NCBI GenBank assembly: GCA_041655765.1
Contig: JBBAEU010000037.1
Location: 1-9,047 of the forward strand
Direction: 5' to 3'
Length of the DNA: 9,047 nucleotides
DNA from: Brumimicrobium sp041655765
Lineage (GTDB): Bacteria; Bacteroidota; Bacteroidia; Flavobacteriales_D; Crocinitomicaceae
The translations under genes and the position numbers were made by a program. Position 1 is the first letter of the stretch. Each line of letters starts with the position of its first letter. The notes below the pieces were generated by a model, which saw only the letters and a program-made list of their open reading frames with translations, was not told where the DNA came from and searched no databases. Shown here one piece after another: positions 1-7,760 of the stretch.

Positions 1-32
1 GATTGTCCAAAAAAATGCCTACTTTTACTCAT
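1..32 (-). CDS. Start of a probable IS4/DUF4372-type transposase (cut by window edge)
   Basis: Reading the minus strand from the ATG at 32-30 gives MSKSRHFFGQS before the window ends. From memory, this resembles the N-terminus of Bacteroidota IS4-family transposases with a DUF4372 domain, which often begin M-x-K-S-x-(H/Y)-F-x-G-Q. Only eleven residues are visible, so catalytic residues cannot be checked. The ATG lies about 90 bases inside a possible element end and just downstream of a strong hairpin. That arrangement is common at the 5' end of insertion sequences, where the hairpin blocks outside transcription. The alternative is a chance short ORF. Confidence 0.4.
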   Translation of the reverse strand, partial: MSKSRHFFGQ

Positions 33-64
33 GTAATTATGTTCGCAAAACTAAAATTACAAAA

Positions 65-98
65 AAAAGCGGGAAATCTTTGAAGAAATCCCGCTTTT
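65..98. terminator. Strong bidirectional hairpin with A/T flanks
   Basis: A perfect 10-bp stem AAAAGCGGGA / TCCCGCTTTT (65-74 with 89-98) encloses an inner TCTT/AAGA helper stem (77-80 with 83-86). On the minus strand it is followed by a run of eight T; on the plus strand the downstream T run is only four. It fits a factor-independent terminator. Its place just upstream of the minus-strand transposase-like start suggests a guard hairpin that stops transcription entering an insertion sequence. It could equally end an unseen plus-strand transcript entering from the left. Confidence 0.65.
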
Positions 99-250
99 AG
101 AAAGTTTTATCGGACAACAGTGATATTAAATATCGATAAAAATTAAATTTTGAAACTCCTGTAAAAATATTTTATAACTTTATAGATAGAAATTATGGTA
201 GTGTCGCATTTGAAACTTGAACCTGCCTACACAATATTTTCAATCGAGAA

Positions 251-280
251 TTTGTTGAATAAAAAAAATAAATAACTTTA
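251..280 (+). promoter_or_regulatory. Candidate Bacteroidota promoter for the deiminase gene
   Basis: A TTTG (251-254) is followed 18 bases later by TAACTTTA (273-280), which matches the TAnnTTTG -7 consensus except in its last base. Transcription would start near 287, giving a leader of only about 10 bases before the ATG at 297. The same TAACTTTA occurs at 175-182 without a clear upstream element. Nothing else was recognised in the rest of the 121-296 gap. Confidence 0.4.
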
Positions 281-296
281 CATAAATCCATGCTTT

Positions 297-2060
297 ATGA
301 AAATTAAATTTTTACTCATTTTGATTGGTGTATTTTCCATTGAATCTATATCTTTCTCACAACAACAAGATTTACCTAACCGCATGACTTCTGAGGAGGA
401 AGTTATTATGCCAAACTATTTGCTCAACTCCTCACAACGTGCAACACAAGGGATTACAACGCCACCAAATTCTCCTACAAGAACCATTGGAGAATGGGAA
501 GAAGTTCAAGGACTTGTTATTGGTTGGACTTCGTTTCCTTCTATGTTGCGTGAGATTGTGCGACATGCAAAAGAAGAATGCAGGGTTTATATTCTTGCTG
601 GCAATCCTCAACAAGTATGGAACGATTTGAATGCTAATGGAATTGACACTGTCAATGTTACCGTCTTAGATGAAGAGTTTAACACGGTTTGGTCTCGAGA
701 TTACGGACCATGGAGCGTTTATACGGATGAAGTGGATACGCTACTCACAATAGATTGGGTTTATAACCGCCCAAGACCAGATGACGATTTGGTTCCAGAA
801 GTTATAGCAAATGTTTTAAATACACCTTTGTATCAAACTACGTCCACAGAATATAGGTTGGTTCATTGTGGTGGTAATTTTATGACGGATGGATTCGGTA
901 CTGGGTTTTCTAGTAATTTGGTTCTTGACGAAAATCAAAACCATACAGAAGCAGAAATTGATAACATCATGAATGCATTTATGGGAATCGACCGTTATAT
1001 CAAAATGCCAACTTTACCGTATGACGGGATACATCACATTGATATGCACATGAAATTATTAAACGAAGAAACCATCTTGATGGGAGAATATCCGCAGGGT
1101 ATTGCTGATGGACCGCAAATTGAAGCCAATCTTTTATATGTAATTAATAATTTTAATTCAGTTTATGGAACACCCTACAAAGTTGTAAGAATTCCTATGC
1201 CGAAAGATACTGATCACGACGCATACCCTAATGCTTGGAATGGAGAATATTGGACTTATACAAACTCAACAATCGTCAATAAAACAGTTCTTGTTCCCAC
1301 ATACAACATCCCGGAAGATGATATCGCTTTAGATATTTATCGAGATGCAATGCCTGGATATAATATAATTGGAATTAACTCAAAAGCGAGTATTCCTTCA
1401 CTTGGTGCAATTCATTGTATTACAAAAGAAGTTGCTGCAGAAAATCCACTTTTAATTTCCCATCAAGAGCTGGCAGACACAGACGACAACATCAATCCAT
1501 ATCCAGTTGAGGCATATATCAAGCACAGAAGTGGTATTGCTACTACAACGTTATATTACAGAACGGATGAAACGGCGCCTTATGATGCTGTATCTATGAC
1601 ACCTATATCCGGACAAAATGGATTTTATATTGGATACATTCCGCCACAATATAATGGAACAACTGTGCAATATTATATTCATGCAGAGGCAGTAAGCGGT
1701 AAAGAACAAGTAAGACCGATGCCTGCACCTGATGGATATTTCCATTTTGATGTGTTTGGAGATGACCCAAATACTTCAAATATAAATAATGAAGAAAATC
1801 ATAATCTAATGATTGGAAATATTTTCCCCAATCCCGCAAGTGCAATCACCTGTATCCCATTAAACTCAGAGAAGGGTCAACATGTTTCTATTCGTTTATT
1901 TGATGTAACTGGTAAACTTATCCAAACTGTTTTTGAAGGAGAATTATATGCAGGACAAAATTATAAGTTCTTTGACGCCTCCTTGCTTTCTTCGGGGACT
2001 TATATGGTTGAAATTTCAGGTGAATTTGGCACCAAAGTTCAAAAAGTGATGGCGAAATAG
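297..2060 (+). CDS. Secreted PPAD-like / agmatine deiminase family protein with T9SS type A tail
   Basis: 587 residues. Residues 1-21 form a signal peptide (hydrophobic core FLLILIGVF, probable cleavage at SFS/QQQ). The catalytic domain (about 60-390) belongs to the guanidine-modifying superfamily of agmatine and peptidylarginine deiminases. Visible motifs are GEWEEVQG (65-72), W132-S-R-D135-YGPW, H247-I-D249, YTN at 321-323, and the nucleophile region GAIHC with C374. The segment YNRPRP gives R158 and R160. From memory, Porphyromonas PPAD uses an R-x-R pair (R152/R154) to bind the substrate's C-terminal carboxylate and W127/D130/H236/D238/N297/C351 at the active site; the order and most spacings fit. 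Residues about 395-487 look Ig-like, as in PPAD. Residues about 505-587 are a T9SS type A sorting domain (FPNPAS, then LFDVTGK, SSGTYMVEI, QKVMAK). The product is therefore probably exported and cleaved or anchored outside the cell. The expected reaction is deimination of peptidyl-arginine, or of agmatine, with release of ammonia. The substrate is inferred; family membership and secretion are clear. The gene stands alone on its strand, convergent with purH. Confidence 0.9.
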   Translation: MKIKFLLILIGVFSIESISFSQQQDLPNRMTSEEEVIMPNYLLNSSQRATQGITTPPNSPTRTIGEWEEVQGLVIGWTSFPSMLREIVRHAKEECRVYILAGNPQQVWNDLNANGIDTVNVTVLDEEFNTVWSRDYGPWSVYTDEVDTLLTIDWVYNRPRPDDDLVPEVIANVLNTPLYQTTSTEYRLVHCGGNFMTDGFGTGFSSNLVLDENQNHTEAEIDNIMNAFMGIDRYIKMPTLPYDGIHHIDMHMKLLNEETILMGEYPQGIADGPQIEANLLYVINNFNSVYGTPYKVVRIPMPKDTDHDAYPNAWNGEYWTYTNSTIVNKTVLVPTYNIPEDDIALDIYRDAMPGYNIIGINSKASIPSLGAIHCITKEVAAENPLLISHQELADTDDNINPYPVEAYIKHRSGIATTTLYYRTDETAPYDAVSMTPISGQNGFYIGYIPPQYNGTTVQYYIHAEAVSGKEQVRPMPAPDGYFHFDVFGDDPNTSNINNEENHNLMIGNIFPNPASAITCIPLNSEKGQHVSIRLFDVTGKLIQTVFEGELYAGQNYKFFDASLLSSGTYMVEISGEFGTKVQKVMAK

Positions 2061-2139
2061 GTAGAATCTCCAAATCTCTAAGCAATGTTGAGACAAATTA
2101 GTTCGTTTAAATAGCCAATTATATGCTAAAAAACAAAAA

Positions 2140-3666
2140 CTAATGTTTAAAATGTCGTGTTCCAGTAAATACCATTGCCATCCCGTTTGCATTACAATAA
2201 TCAATAGATAATTGGTCTTTTACAGATCCACCAGGTTGCACAACTGTGTCTATTCCTTCTTGATGGGCAATTTCTACACAATCTGGGAATGGAAAAAACG
2301 CATCCGATGCCATTACAGCACCATTTAAGTTAAACCCAAAACTTTTTGCTTTATGAATTGCCTGTTTTAACGCATCAACCCGAGAGGTTTGTCCAGTTCC
2401 GCTCGCCAGAAGTTGACCATCTTTTGCTAAAACAATTGTGTTCGATTTTGTATGTTTTACAATTTTGTTTGCAAAAACCAAGTCGTCTTTTTGGGCTTCA
2501 GTAGCCAATTTAACTGTTACCGCCTCAAAATCATCTTTTGATTCAACCTTTGCATCATTGTCTTGTGCTAAAACACCATTTAAAATGGTTCTGAATTGCA
2601 GTTCTTGCGTTGGCCAAGCCTTTTGAATCATAATTCTACGACTTTTTTTAGACTCTAGAATCTCAATTGCTTTTGCTTCAAAACTAGGTGCGATAATTAC
2701 CTCACAAAACAAGTCATTAATCAAATTTGCAGCAGCTTCGTTTACCTCAACGTTTGCAATTAAAATTCCTCCAAAAGCGGAAACTGGATCTCCAGCAAGC
2801 GCATCTTTATATGCTTCTTCAACCGTGTTCCTTGTTGCTAAACCACAAGCATTATTGTGTTTTAAAATAGCAAATGTTGGCTTGTCATCTTTAAAGTCGT
2901 ACATCAATCTAACAGCTGCATCAATATCTAAAAGGTTGTTGTAAGAGAGTTCTTTTCCATGCAATTGTTCAAAAATTGCACCTAAATCACCATAAAAATA
3001 CCCTTTTTGGTGTGGATTTTCTCCATATCGCAACGCTATTCCTGTTTCGTAGCTTTGTTTAAAAGCCAGTTTTTCATCACCATTCAAGTATTCAAAAATA
3101 TGCACATCGTAATTAGAACTTACGTTAAAGGCATCTACAGCATACGATCTTCTTTGATCTAACGTAATTTCTCCTCCTCCATTTTTCAAAATTTCGAGAA
3201 AGTCGGCATATTGATCTCTATTAGAAACCAACATCACGTCCTTATAATTTTTAGCTGCCGCACGAATCAGTGAAATTCCGCCAATATCAATTTTTTCTAT
3301 AATTTCGTCGTGTGTCCCTCCAGCCGCAACAGTTTCTTCAAAAGGATATAAATCTACAATTACTAAATCAAACGTTGGGATCTCAAATTCTTTCAAAGTT
3401 TTTTGGTCTTCTTGGTTGTCCTTTCTTCCCAAAATAGCACCAAAAACTTTAGGATGAAGCGTTTTTACTCTTCCTCCTAAAATTGAAGGATAAGAAGTTA
3501 AATCCTCAACTCTTTCGACCTTTACTCCAATTTCTTCGATAAATTTTTGTGTTCCACCTGTGCTGTAGATTACAACTCCTTGTTTATCTAATTCTTTGAT
3601 AATTGGAGTCAATCCTTCTTTGTTAAAAACGGAGATGATTGCACGTTTGATTTTTATGTTATCCAT
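2140..3666 (-). CDS. purH: Bifunctional AICAR formyltransferase / IMP cyclohydrolase
   Basis: 508 residues, the usual length. It catalyses the last two steps of de novo purine synthesis in the cytoplasm: AICAR plus 10-formyl-tetrahydrofolate to FAICAR, then ring closure to IMP. The N-terminal MGS-like cyclohydrolase domain (about 1-150) shows STGGT (35-39), GGRVKTLHP (64-72) and DLYPF (105-109). The formyltransferase domain follows with RYGENPHQ (213-220), KHNNACG (269-275, catalytic K269/H270), GQTSR (425-429), SDAFFPFPD (454-462), QPGGS (477-481) and the C-terminal TGTRHFKH. The ATG at 3666 gives the normal N-terminus (IKRAIISV) and lies just below a TACTTTTG box. The gene appears monocistronic: the terminator of the operon to its right precedes its promoter, and the next gene to the left is convergent. 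The 79-base gap to the deiminase gene holds no convincing terminator. No defects are seen. Confidence 0.98.
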   Translation of the reverse strand: MDNIKIKRAIISVFNKEGLTPIIKELDKQGVVIYSTGGTQKFIEEIGVKVERVEDLTSYPSILGGRVKTLHPKVFGAILGRKDNQEDQKTLKEFEIPTFDLVIVDLYPFEETVAAGGTHDEIIEKIDIGGISLIRAAAKNYKDVMLVSNRDQYADFLEILKNGGGEITLDQRRSYAVDAFNVSSNYDVHIFEYLNGDEKLAFKQSYETGIALRYGENPHQKGYFYGDLGAIFEQLHGKELSYNNLLDIDAAVRLMYDFKDDKPTFAILKHNNACGLATRNTVEEAYKDALAGDPVSAFGGILIANVEVNEAAANLINDLFCEVIIAPSFEAKAIEILESKKSRRIMIQKAWPTQELQFRTILNGVLAQDNDAKVESKDDFEAVTVKLATEAQKDDLVFANKIVKHTKSNTIVLAKDGQLLASGTGQTSRVDALKQAIHKAKSFGFNLNGAVMASDAFFPFPDCVEIAHQEGIDTVVQPGGSVKDQLSIDYCNANGMAMVFTGTRHFKH

Positions 3667-3686
3667 GACATTTTTTTATAGAGCCA

Positions 3687-3694
3687 CAAAAGTA
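3687..3694 (-). promoter_or_regulatory. -7 box of the purH promoter
   Basis: TACTTTTG on the minus strand matches TAnnTTTG exactly and lies 20 bases upstream of the purH ATG, so the leader would be about 15 bases. The expected -33 TTTG at the usual spacing is absent; that stretch reads TTTTTACC. No riboswitch or PurR-like palindrome is visible in the 176-base gap. Confidence 0.5.
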
Positions 3695-3794
3695 CAAAGT
3701 TTAAATAAGAAAGGTAAAAATGTTTGAGATATATTTTATTTCTATTGTCTGATTAATAACTGCAAAGGACGTCATATTTACTAGAATGCAAAAA

Positions 3795-3825
3795 CGTCGC
3801 ACATTTATAAATACAATGTGCGACG
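3795..3825 (-). terminator. Intrinsic terminator of the nadA-nadB-tpl operon
   Basis: A perfect 11-bp stem CGTCGCACATT / AATGTGCGACG (3795-3805 with 3815-3825) has a 9-base loop. On the minus strand it is followed by TTTTTGC. It begins 17 bases after the stop codon of the lyase gene and separates that operon from the purH promoter. Confidence 0.85.
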
Positions 3826-3842
3826 CTATAATGAGTATTTAG

Positions 3843-5231
3843 TTATTTCAACTTCTCAAATCTCGCTTGGAAGAATCTCAAGTATTTCGGTTCGTAAACC
3901 ATTTTTAATCCTTTAATACTATCTCTTCTTTCATAAACAGAAGCAGCTGATTCGGCAACAACATCCATGTGTGCTTGAGTATAAACACGACGTGGAATGG
4001 TAAATCGAACCAATTCTAATTTTGGATAATAGTTTTCTCCATTTGGTTTTCTTCCTGCAGAAACAACTCCTCTTTCCATGGTACGAACACCAGAATCTAC
4101 ATAAATTTCTGCCGCAAGCGTTTGTGCAGGAAACTCGTCTTGCGTTAAATGTGGTAAAAATGCTTTTGCATCAATGAAAATTCCGTGTCCTCCATACGGC
4201 TTAACCACAGGAACACCATATTCTGTCATTTTCTTACCAAGATATTCTACCTGACCAACCCGTGCAGCTTGGTGGAAATCATTCACACTTTCTTTAATTC
4301 CTTGTGCGATTGCTTCCATATCGCGACCAGAAATTCCTCCGTACGTGTGCAGTCCTTCGTAAACAACTACCAGATTTTGCGCTTGTTCGTATATACTTTC
4401 ATCATTTGTTGCAAGAAAACCACCGATATTTACAAGCGCATCTTTTTTAGAACTCATTGTTGCACTATCTGTGTAAGAGCATATTTCTAAAATAATTTCT
4501 TTAACTGATTTATCATGATATCCTTCTTCTCTTTGCTGGATAAAATATGCATTTTCACCAACTCTTGTCATGTCATGAACAATTTTAATCCCATGCTTAT
4601 TTGTGTATTCACGGAGCTCCTTTAAGTTGCTCATGCTGATGGGTTGTCCACCAGCCATGTTAACATTTGTAGCGATACATACATACGGAATTTTGTCAGC
4701 TCCAAACTCTTTTACCAAAGCATCCAATTTATCTATGTCAACATTTCCCTTAAATGGAAATTCATTTGCTGGGTCGTGTGCCTCATCAACGATGATGTCT
4801 CTAAAAATACCACCCGCTAATTGTTGGTGCAAACGCGTTGTAGTAAAATACATATTTCCAGGAATGACATCTCCTTTTTTAATCATAATTGTGGATAAAA
4901 TATGCTCTGCAGCACGACCTTGATGTGTGGGAACGACATATTTGTATCCATAATAATCTTGGATAGCTTTTTCCATCAGATAAAAGCTTTTACTTCCTGC
5001 ATAAGCTTCGTCGCCTGTCATTAAAACGCCCCATTGACGGTCACTCATTGCATTTGTTCCACTATCTGTAAGTAGATCAATATAAACTTCGTCGGAATGC
5101 AATAAAAAAGTGTTGTAACCTGCTTCTTCGATTGCTTTTTTTCTTTGTTGTTCGGTTGTCATGTTTAGAAGCTCAACCATTTTAATTTTATACGGTTCAG
5201 CCCATGATCTTTTAGCTATTTTTTCTGCCAT
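3843..5231 (-). CDS. tpl: Tyrosine phenol-lyase (beta-eliminating lyase family)
   Basis: 462 residues. PLP-dependent fold-type I enzyme predicted to split L-tyrosine into phenol, pyruvate and ammonium. Tyrosine phenol-lyase (TPL) and tryptophanase are close relatives, so I compared the residues known to differ. Against Citrobacter freundii TPL numbering (recalled), T49/S51 correspond to T55/S57, Y71 to Y77, F123/T124 to F129/T130, N185 to N191, D214 to D220, R217 to R223, the PLP lysine K257 to K263, M379/R381 to M385/R387, R404 to R409 and F448/F449 to F453/F454. The phenol-binding pair Thr124/Arg381 is present. Tryptophanases have Asp in the YFDTT segment and Ile in the GIRxVEIG segment; here these read YFTTT and GVRTMERG. 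Other TPL-like stretches are GYNTFLL, TNAMSD, LVNIGGFL and SAGR. The ATG follows the nadB stop by only 18 bases and no separate promoter is visible, so the gene is probably co-transcribed with nadA and nadB. There is no tnaC-like leader peptide. An automatic annotation would likely say tryptophanase. Confidence 0.85.
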   Translation of the reverse strand: MAEKIAKRSWAEPYKIKMVELLNMTTEQQRKKAIEEAGYNTFLLHSDEVYIDLLTDSGTNAMSDRQWGVLMTGDEAYAGSKSFYLMEKAIQDYYGYKYVVPTHQGRAAEHILSTIMIKKGDVIPGNMYFTTTRLHQQLAGGIFRDIIVDEAHDPANEFPFKGNVDIDKLDALVKEFGADKIPYVCIATNVNMAGGQPISMSNLKELREYTNKHGIKIVHDMTRVGENAYFIQQREEGYHDKSVKEIILEICSYTDSATMSSKKDALVNIGGFLATNDESIYEQAQNLVVVYEGLHTYGGISGRDMEAIAQGIKESVNDFHQAARVGQVEYLGKKMTEYGVPVVKPYGGHGIFIDAKAFLPHLTQDEFPAQTLAAEIYVDSGVRTMERGVVSAGRKPNGENYYPKLELVRFTIPRRVYTQAHMDVVAESAASVYERRDSIKGLKMVYEPKYLRFFQARFEKLK

Positions 5232-5249
5232 TGTCTTATAATTTTAAAT

Positions 5250-6776
5250 TTATCGAATAATTTTTTGATTTTTAGCTGGTAATGGTTTTGTATATATTAA
5301 TTTTCTATTTACAATTTCTAAAGCAACAGTTATTAAGCTATTTGCATTGATTTTATGAATAGAAATACAGTTTTTAATGTCTTTGTTTTGTAATGAAATT
5401 TTCAATTCATCAAGAATTTTTTTAGCAATTTCTAATCGGTCAAAACTTGTGGAAATCGTAGCGTTATTTGTCATTGTTTCCTTGATTCTGCAGATAATTT
5501 TTGAATAAAAGTCATCATTAAAATTATCAAAGAAATATCTTTCTGTTTGGATGGGTTGAATCGGTTTATTTTCAAGTTTTGTTGCAATAAATGAAGCGAC
5601 TTCATCTCCAAAGACCAATCCTTCAAGAAGGGAATTTGAAGCCAAGCGATTTACTCCATGTAAACCGGTATCTGTACATTCACCAATAGCAAAAAGATTA
5701 GGGACATTTGTTTTGCCACTCTTATCAACAGTTATTCCACCACATTGGTAGTGAGCAGCTGGAACAATTGGAATGAGGTCATTCGAAATGGAATAGTCTT
5801 TCGACTCTAAGTTTTCTGTAATTTTAGGAAACTTGTTCTTAAAACTTTCATAATCGAGGTGGCGACAATCAAGGTAAACACATTCTTCTTTGGTTTTTTT
5901 AAGCTCAGAAAAAATAGCACTCGAAACGATGTCTCTGGTTGCCAATTCTCCCGTTTTGTCGTAATCAAAAATAAATCGTTTCTCATCTTTATTTACGATG
6001 TATGCTCCAAATCCACGAATTGCTTCGGTCAGTAAGTCTAACTGATCCTTATTTTTTTCATATAAAACTGTAGGATGAAATTGGATAAACTCAAGATTAG
6101 AAACTTTTGCGTCAACTTCTAATGCCATGAAAATTCCATCGCCTGTTGCTACCGAAGGGTTTGTCGTGTTTTGATACACTTGCCCCGAACCACCTGTTGC
6201 CAAAACAGTAGTATTTCCAATAAAAACTTCCACCGATTTGGTGACAACATTAAGTGCATACAGACCAATAATTTCATCAGAATCATTTTGAATTAACCGA
6301 AAGGAATGCCTGTTTTCAAAAAATGAGATGTTTTTAAGCGATTGCGCAATTCCAATTAGCGATTGTTGTACATGATATCCCGTATGGTCAAACGCATGAA
6401 CGATTCTGGGAGCACTATGACCACCTTCCAAGGCTAAATCAAGTTTTCCGTTGGGTTGATACGTAAATTTTAATCCATACTCCTCTAACTTCTTAATTTT
6501 ATCCGGTGCGGATTCAATAACTAATTTTACAATTTCGGGAGAGGAAAGTCCTTTACCACTTCGTAGCGTATCGTCAATATGAGCTTCAAACGTATCATTT
6601 TCATCTGTAACACTTGCTATCCCTCCTTGTGCCAAATTTGTATTTGAATGGTCAAGCGTAGATTTTGACAATACGTTAATTTTACAATCTGGTTTTAGCT
6701 TTGCCAACTGAATTGCAAAAGAAAGTCCTGCAACACCAGAACCAACAACAACGACATCACTTTTATACTGTTGCAC
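5250..6776 (-). CDS. nadB: L-aspartate oxidase
   Basis: 508 residues, slightly short for a family usually of about 520-540. This FAD enzyme oxidises L-aspartate to iminoaspartate, which NadA condenses with dihydroxyacetone phosphate to give quinolinate. Visible are the dinucleotide-binding motif G12-S-G14-V-A-G17, NLAQGGIA (47-54), EGGHS (117-121), EFIQFHP (229-235), GELATRDIV (276-284), AAHYQCGG (340-347) and the FAD-binding GLHGVNRLASNSLLEG (371-386). E117, H234, R281, H342 and R377 correspond to E. coli E121, H244, R290, H351 and R386 by alignment from memory. The start is GTG, inside the end of nadA (14-base overlap). An in-frame TGA a few codons upstream leaves no other good start, so translational coupling is likely. 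The C-terminus is unusual: it ends NRKLIYTKPLPAKNQKIIR in place of the R-K-E-S-R-G-x-H motif common in the family. No frameshift is visible there. Confidence 0.95.
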   Translation of the reverse strand: MQQYKSDVVVVGSGVAGLSFAIQLAKLKPDCKINVLSKSTLDHSNTNLAQGGIASVTDENDTFEAHIDDTLRSGKGLSSPEIVKLVIESAPDKIKKLEEYGLKFTYQPNGKLDLALEGGHSAPRIVHAFDHTGYHVQQSLIGIAQSLKNISFFENRHSFRLIQNDSDEIIGLYALNVVTKSVEVFIGNTTVLATGGSGQVYQNTTNPSVATGDGIFMALEVDAKVSNLEFIQFHPTVLYEKNKDQLDLLTEAIRGFGAYIVNKDEKRFIFDYDKTGELATRDIVSSAIFSELKKTKEECVYLDCRHLDYESFKNKFPKITENLESKDYSISNDLIPIVPAAHYQCGGITVDKSGKTNVPNLFAIGECTDTGLHGVNRLASNSLLEGLVFGDEVASFIATKLENKPIQPIQTERYFFDNFNDDFYSKIICRIKETMTNNATISTSFDRLEIAKKILDELKISLQNKDIKNCISIHKINANSLITVALEIVNRKLIYTKPLPAKNQKIIR

Positions 6777-7716
6777 TTTCCGTAATTTGAATCATCCGAT
6801 CAATCGGAATTTTCGCTTTTTTAATTACTTCATCTGTTAATTCAATAAATGGAGTTTCATTAACCAAGCAATCATACACTTTTCTAAGTGTATTTACTTT
6901 ATGGTATGCACACAAGCTACAAGCACAGGTGTTTTCTTCTTCAATCGGTGCTGGAATCAATGTTTTGTTTGGCACAGCTTGTTTCATTTTATACAAAATT
7001 CCAGCTTCTGTTGCCACAATGAATGTGTCGTTTGAGGATTCTTGGACATATTTTAGCATTTTTGCGGTTGAACCAATAAAATCTGCTAATTCCAAAATAT
7101 CTTCAGTTGATTCTGGGTGCGCCACAACATCTGCGGTTGGATTCATTTGCATTAATTTCAAGATTTTGTCTGTTGCAAATGCTTCATGGACGATGCAAGA
7201 ACCATCCCACAAAACCATATCTCTCCCCGTTGTTTTCATGATATATTTACCCAAGTTTCTGTCAGGAGCAAATATAATTTTCTTGTCTTTTGGGATTGAG
7301 TTGACAATTTTTACCGCATTGGAAGAAGTACAAATATAATCACTGATTGATTTAACATCCGCAGAACAATTGATATACATAACAACTTCGTGGTCTGGAT
7401 ATTTTTCCTTAAATGCTTTAAAATCATCATATTCACAGCCATCAGATAGCGAGCAACCAGCATCTAAATCAGGAAGTAAAACTTTCTTTGTTGGGTTTAA
7501 AATTTTGGCAGTTTCAGCCATAAAATGTACACCACAAAACAGAATCATGTCTGCATCTGTTTCTGCTGCTTTTAATGAAAGTCCATAGCTGTCTCCAACA
7601 AAATCTGCCACCTCCTGAATATCATCTTCTTGGTAATAGTGAGCAAGAAGAAGTACATTTTTTTCTTTCTTCAATCGCTCAATCTCCTTTTTCATTTCCT
7701 CTTTATTCATCATCAT
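6763..7716 (-). CDS. nadA: Quinolinate synthase A
   Basis: 317 residues. This [4Fe-4S] enzyme condenses iminoaspartate with dihydroxyacetone phosphate to quinolinate, the precursor of NAD. Likely cluster cysteines are C88 (AGCSLSD), C174 (GSCIVHE) and one of C264/C266/C269 in CACSLC, most probably C269 by analogy with the family. Other conserved stretches are LLAHYYQ (23-29), GDSYGLS (41-47), MYINCSADVK (113-122), APDRNLG (150-156), AHPES (199-203) and ATEAG (235-239). The reading frame opens with three consecutive ATG codons (7716-7708), so the exact start is uncertain by up to two residues. It is the first gene of the operon, overlapping nadB by 14 bases, with a well-formed promoter 45 bases upstream. 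nadC is not in the window. Confidence 0.97.
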   Translation of the reverse strand: MMMNKEEMKKEIERLKKEKNVLLLAHYYQEDDIQEVADFVGDSYGLSLKAAETDADMILFCGVHFMAETAKILNPTKKVLLPDLDAGCSLSDGCEYDDFKAFKEKYPDHEVVMYINCSADVKSISDYICTSSNAVKIVNSIPKDKKIIFAPDRNLGKYIMKTTGRDMVLWDGSCIVHEAFATDKILKLMQMNPTADVVAHPESTEDILELADFIGSTAKMLKYVQESSNDTFIVATEAGILYKMKQAVPNKTLIPAPIEEENTCACSLCAYHKVNTLRKVYDCLVNETPFIELTDEVIKKAKIPIDRMIQITESATV

Positions 7717-7760
7717 CCGATTTTAAGTTGCTGATTTAATCAAACTAAATTATACTCATA

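Larger units (their letters stand above)
1..120 (-). mobile_element. Possible end of an insertion sequence
   Basis: Inferred from the transposase-like start codon region at 1-32, the protective hairpin at 65-98, and the terminal motif read on the minus strand from about 119: CTGTTGTCCGATAAAAC. The outer boundary near 118-121 is a guess. The other end lies outside the window, so neither terminal inverted repeats nor a target-site duplication can be confirmed. The element would sit roughly 175 bases upstream of the deiminase gene, without interrupting any gene visible here. Confidence 0.33.

Noticed and set aside
2075..2093. Hairpin TCTC-T-AA / TTGAGA as a terminator between the convergent deiminase and purH genes
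   Set aside because: The stem is short with a bulge and no T run follows on either strand.
4185..4923. Plus-strand open frames of about 100 codons opposite the lyase gene
   Set aside because: They lie entirely antisense to a clearly conserved gene and encode nothing recognisable. Other short frames opposite the deiminase, purH and nadA genes were dismissed for the same reason.
3843..5231. Calling the PLP lyase tryptophanase (tnaA)
   Set aside because: The Thr130/Arg387 pair and surrounding motifs match tyrosine phenol-lyase; tryptophanases have Asp and Ile at these places. No tnaC leader is present.
7717..7760. Riboswitch or NAD-repressor operator in the nadA leader
   Set aside because: The leader is about 40 bases with no convincing palindrome or conserved riboswitch pattern.
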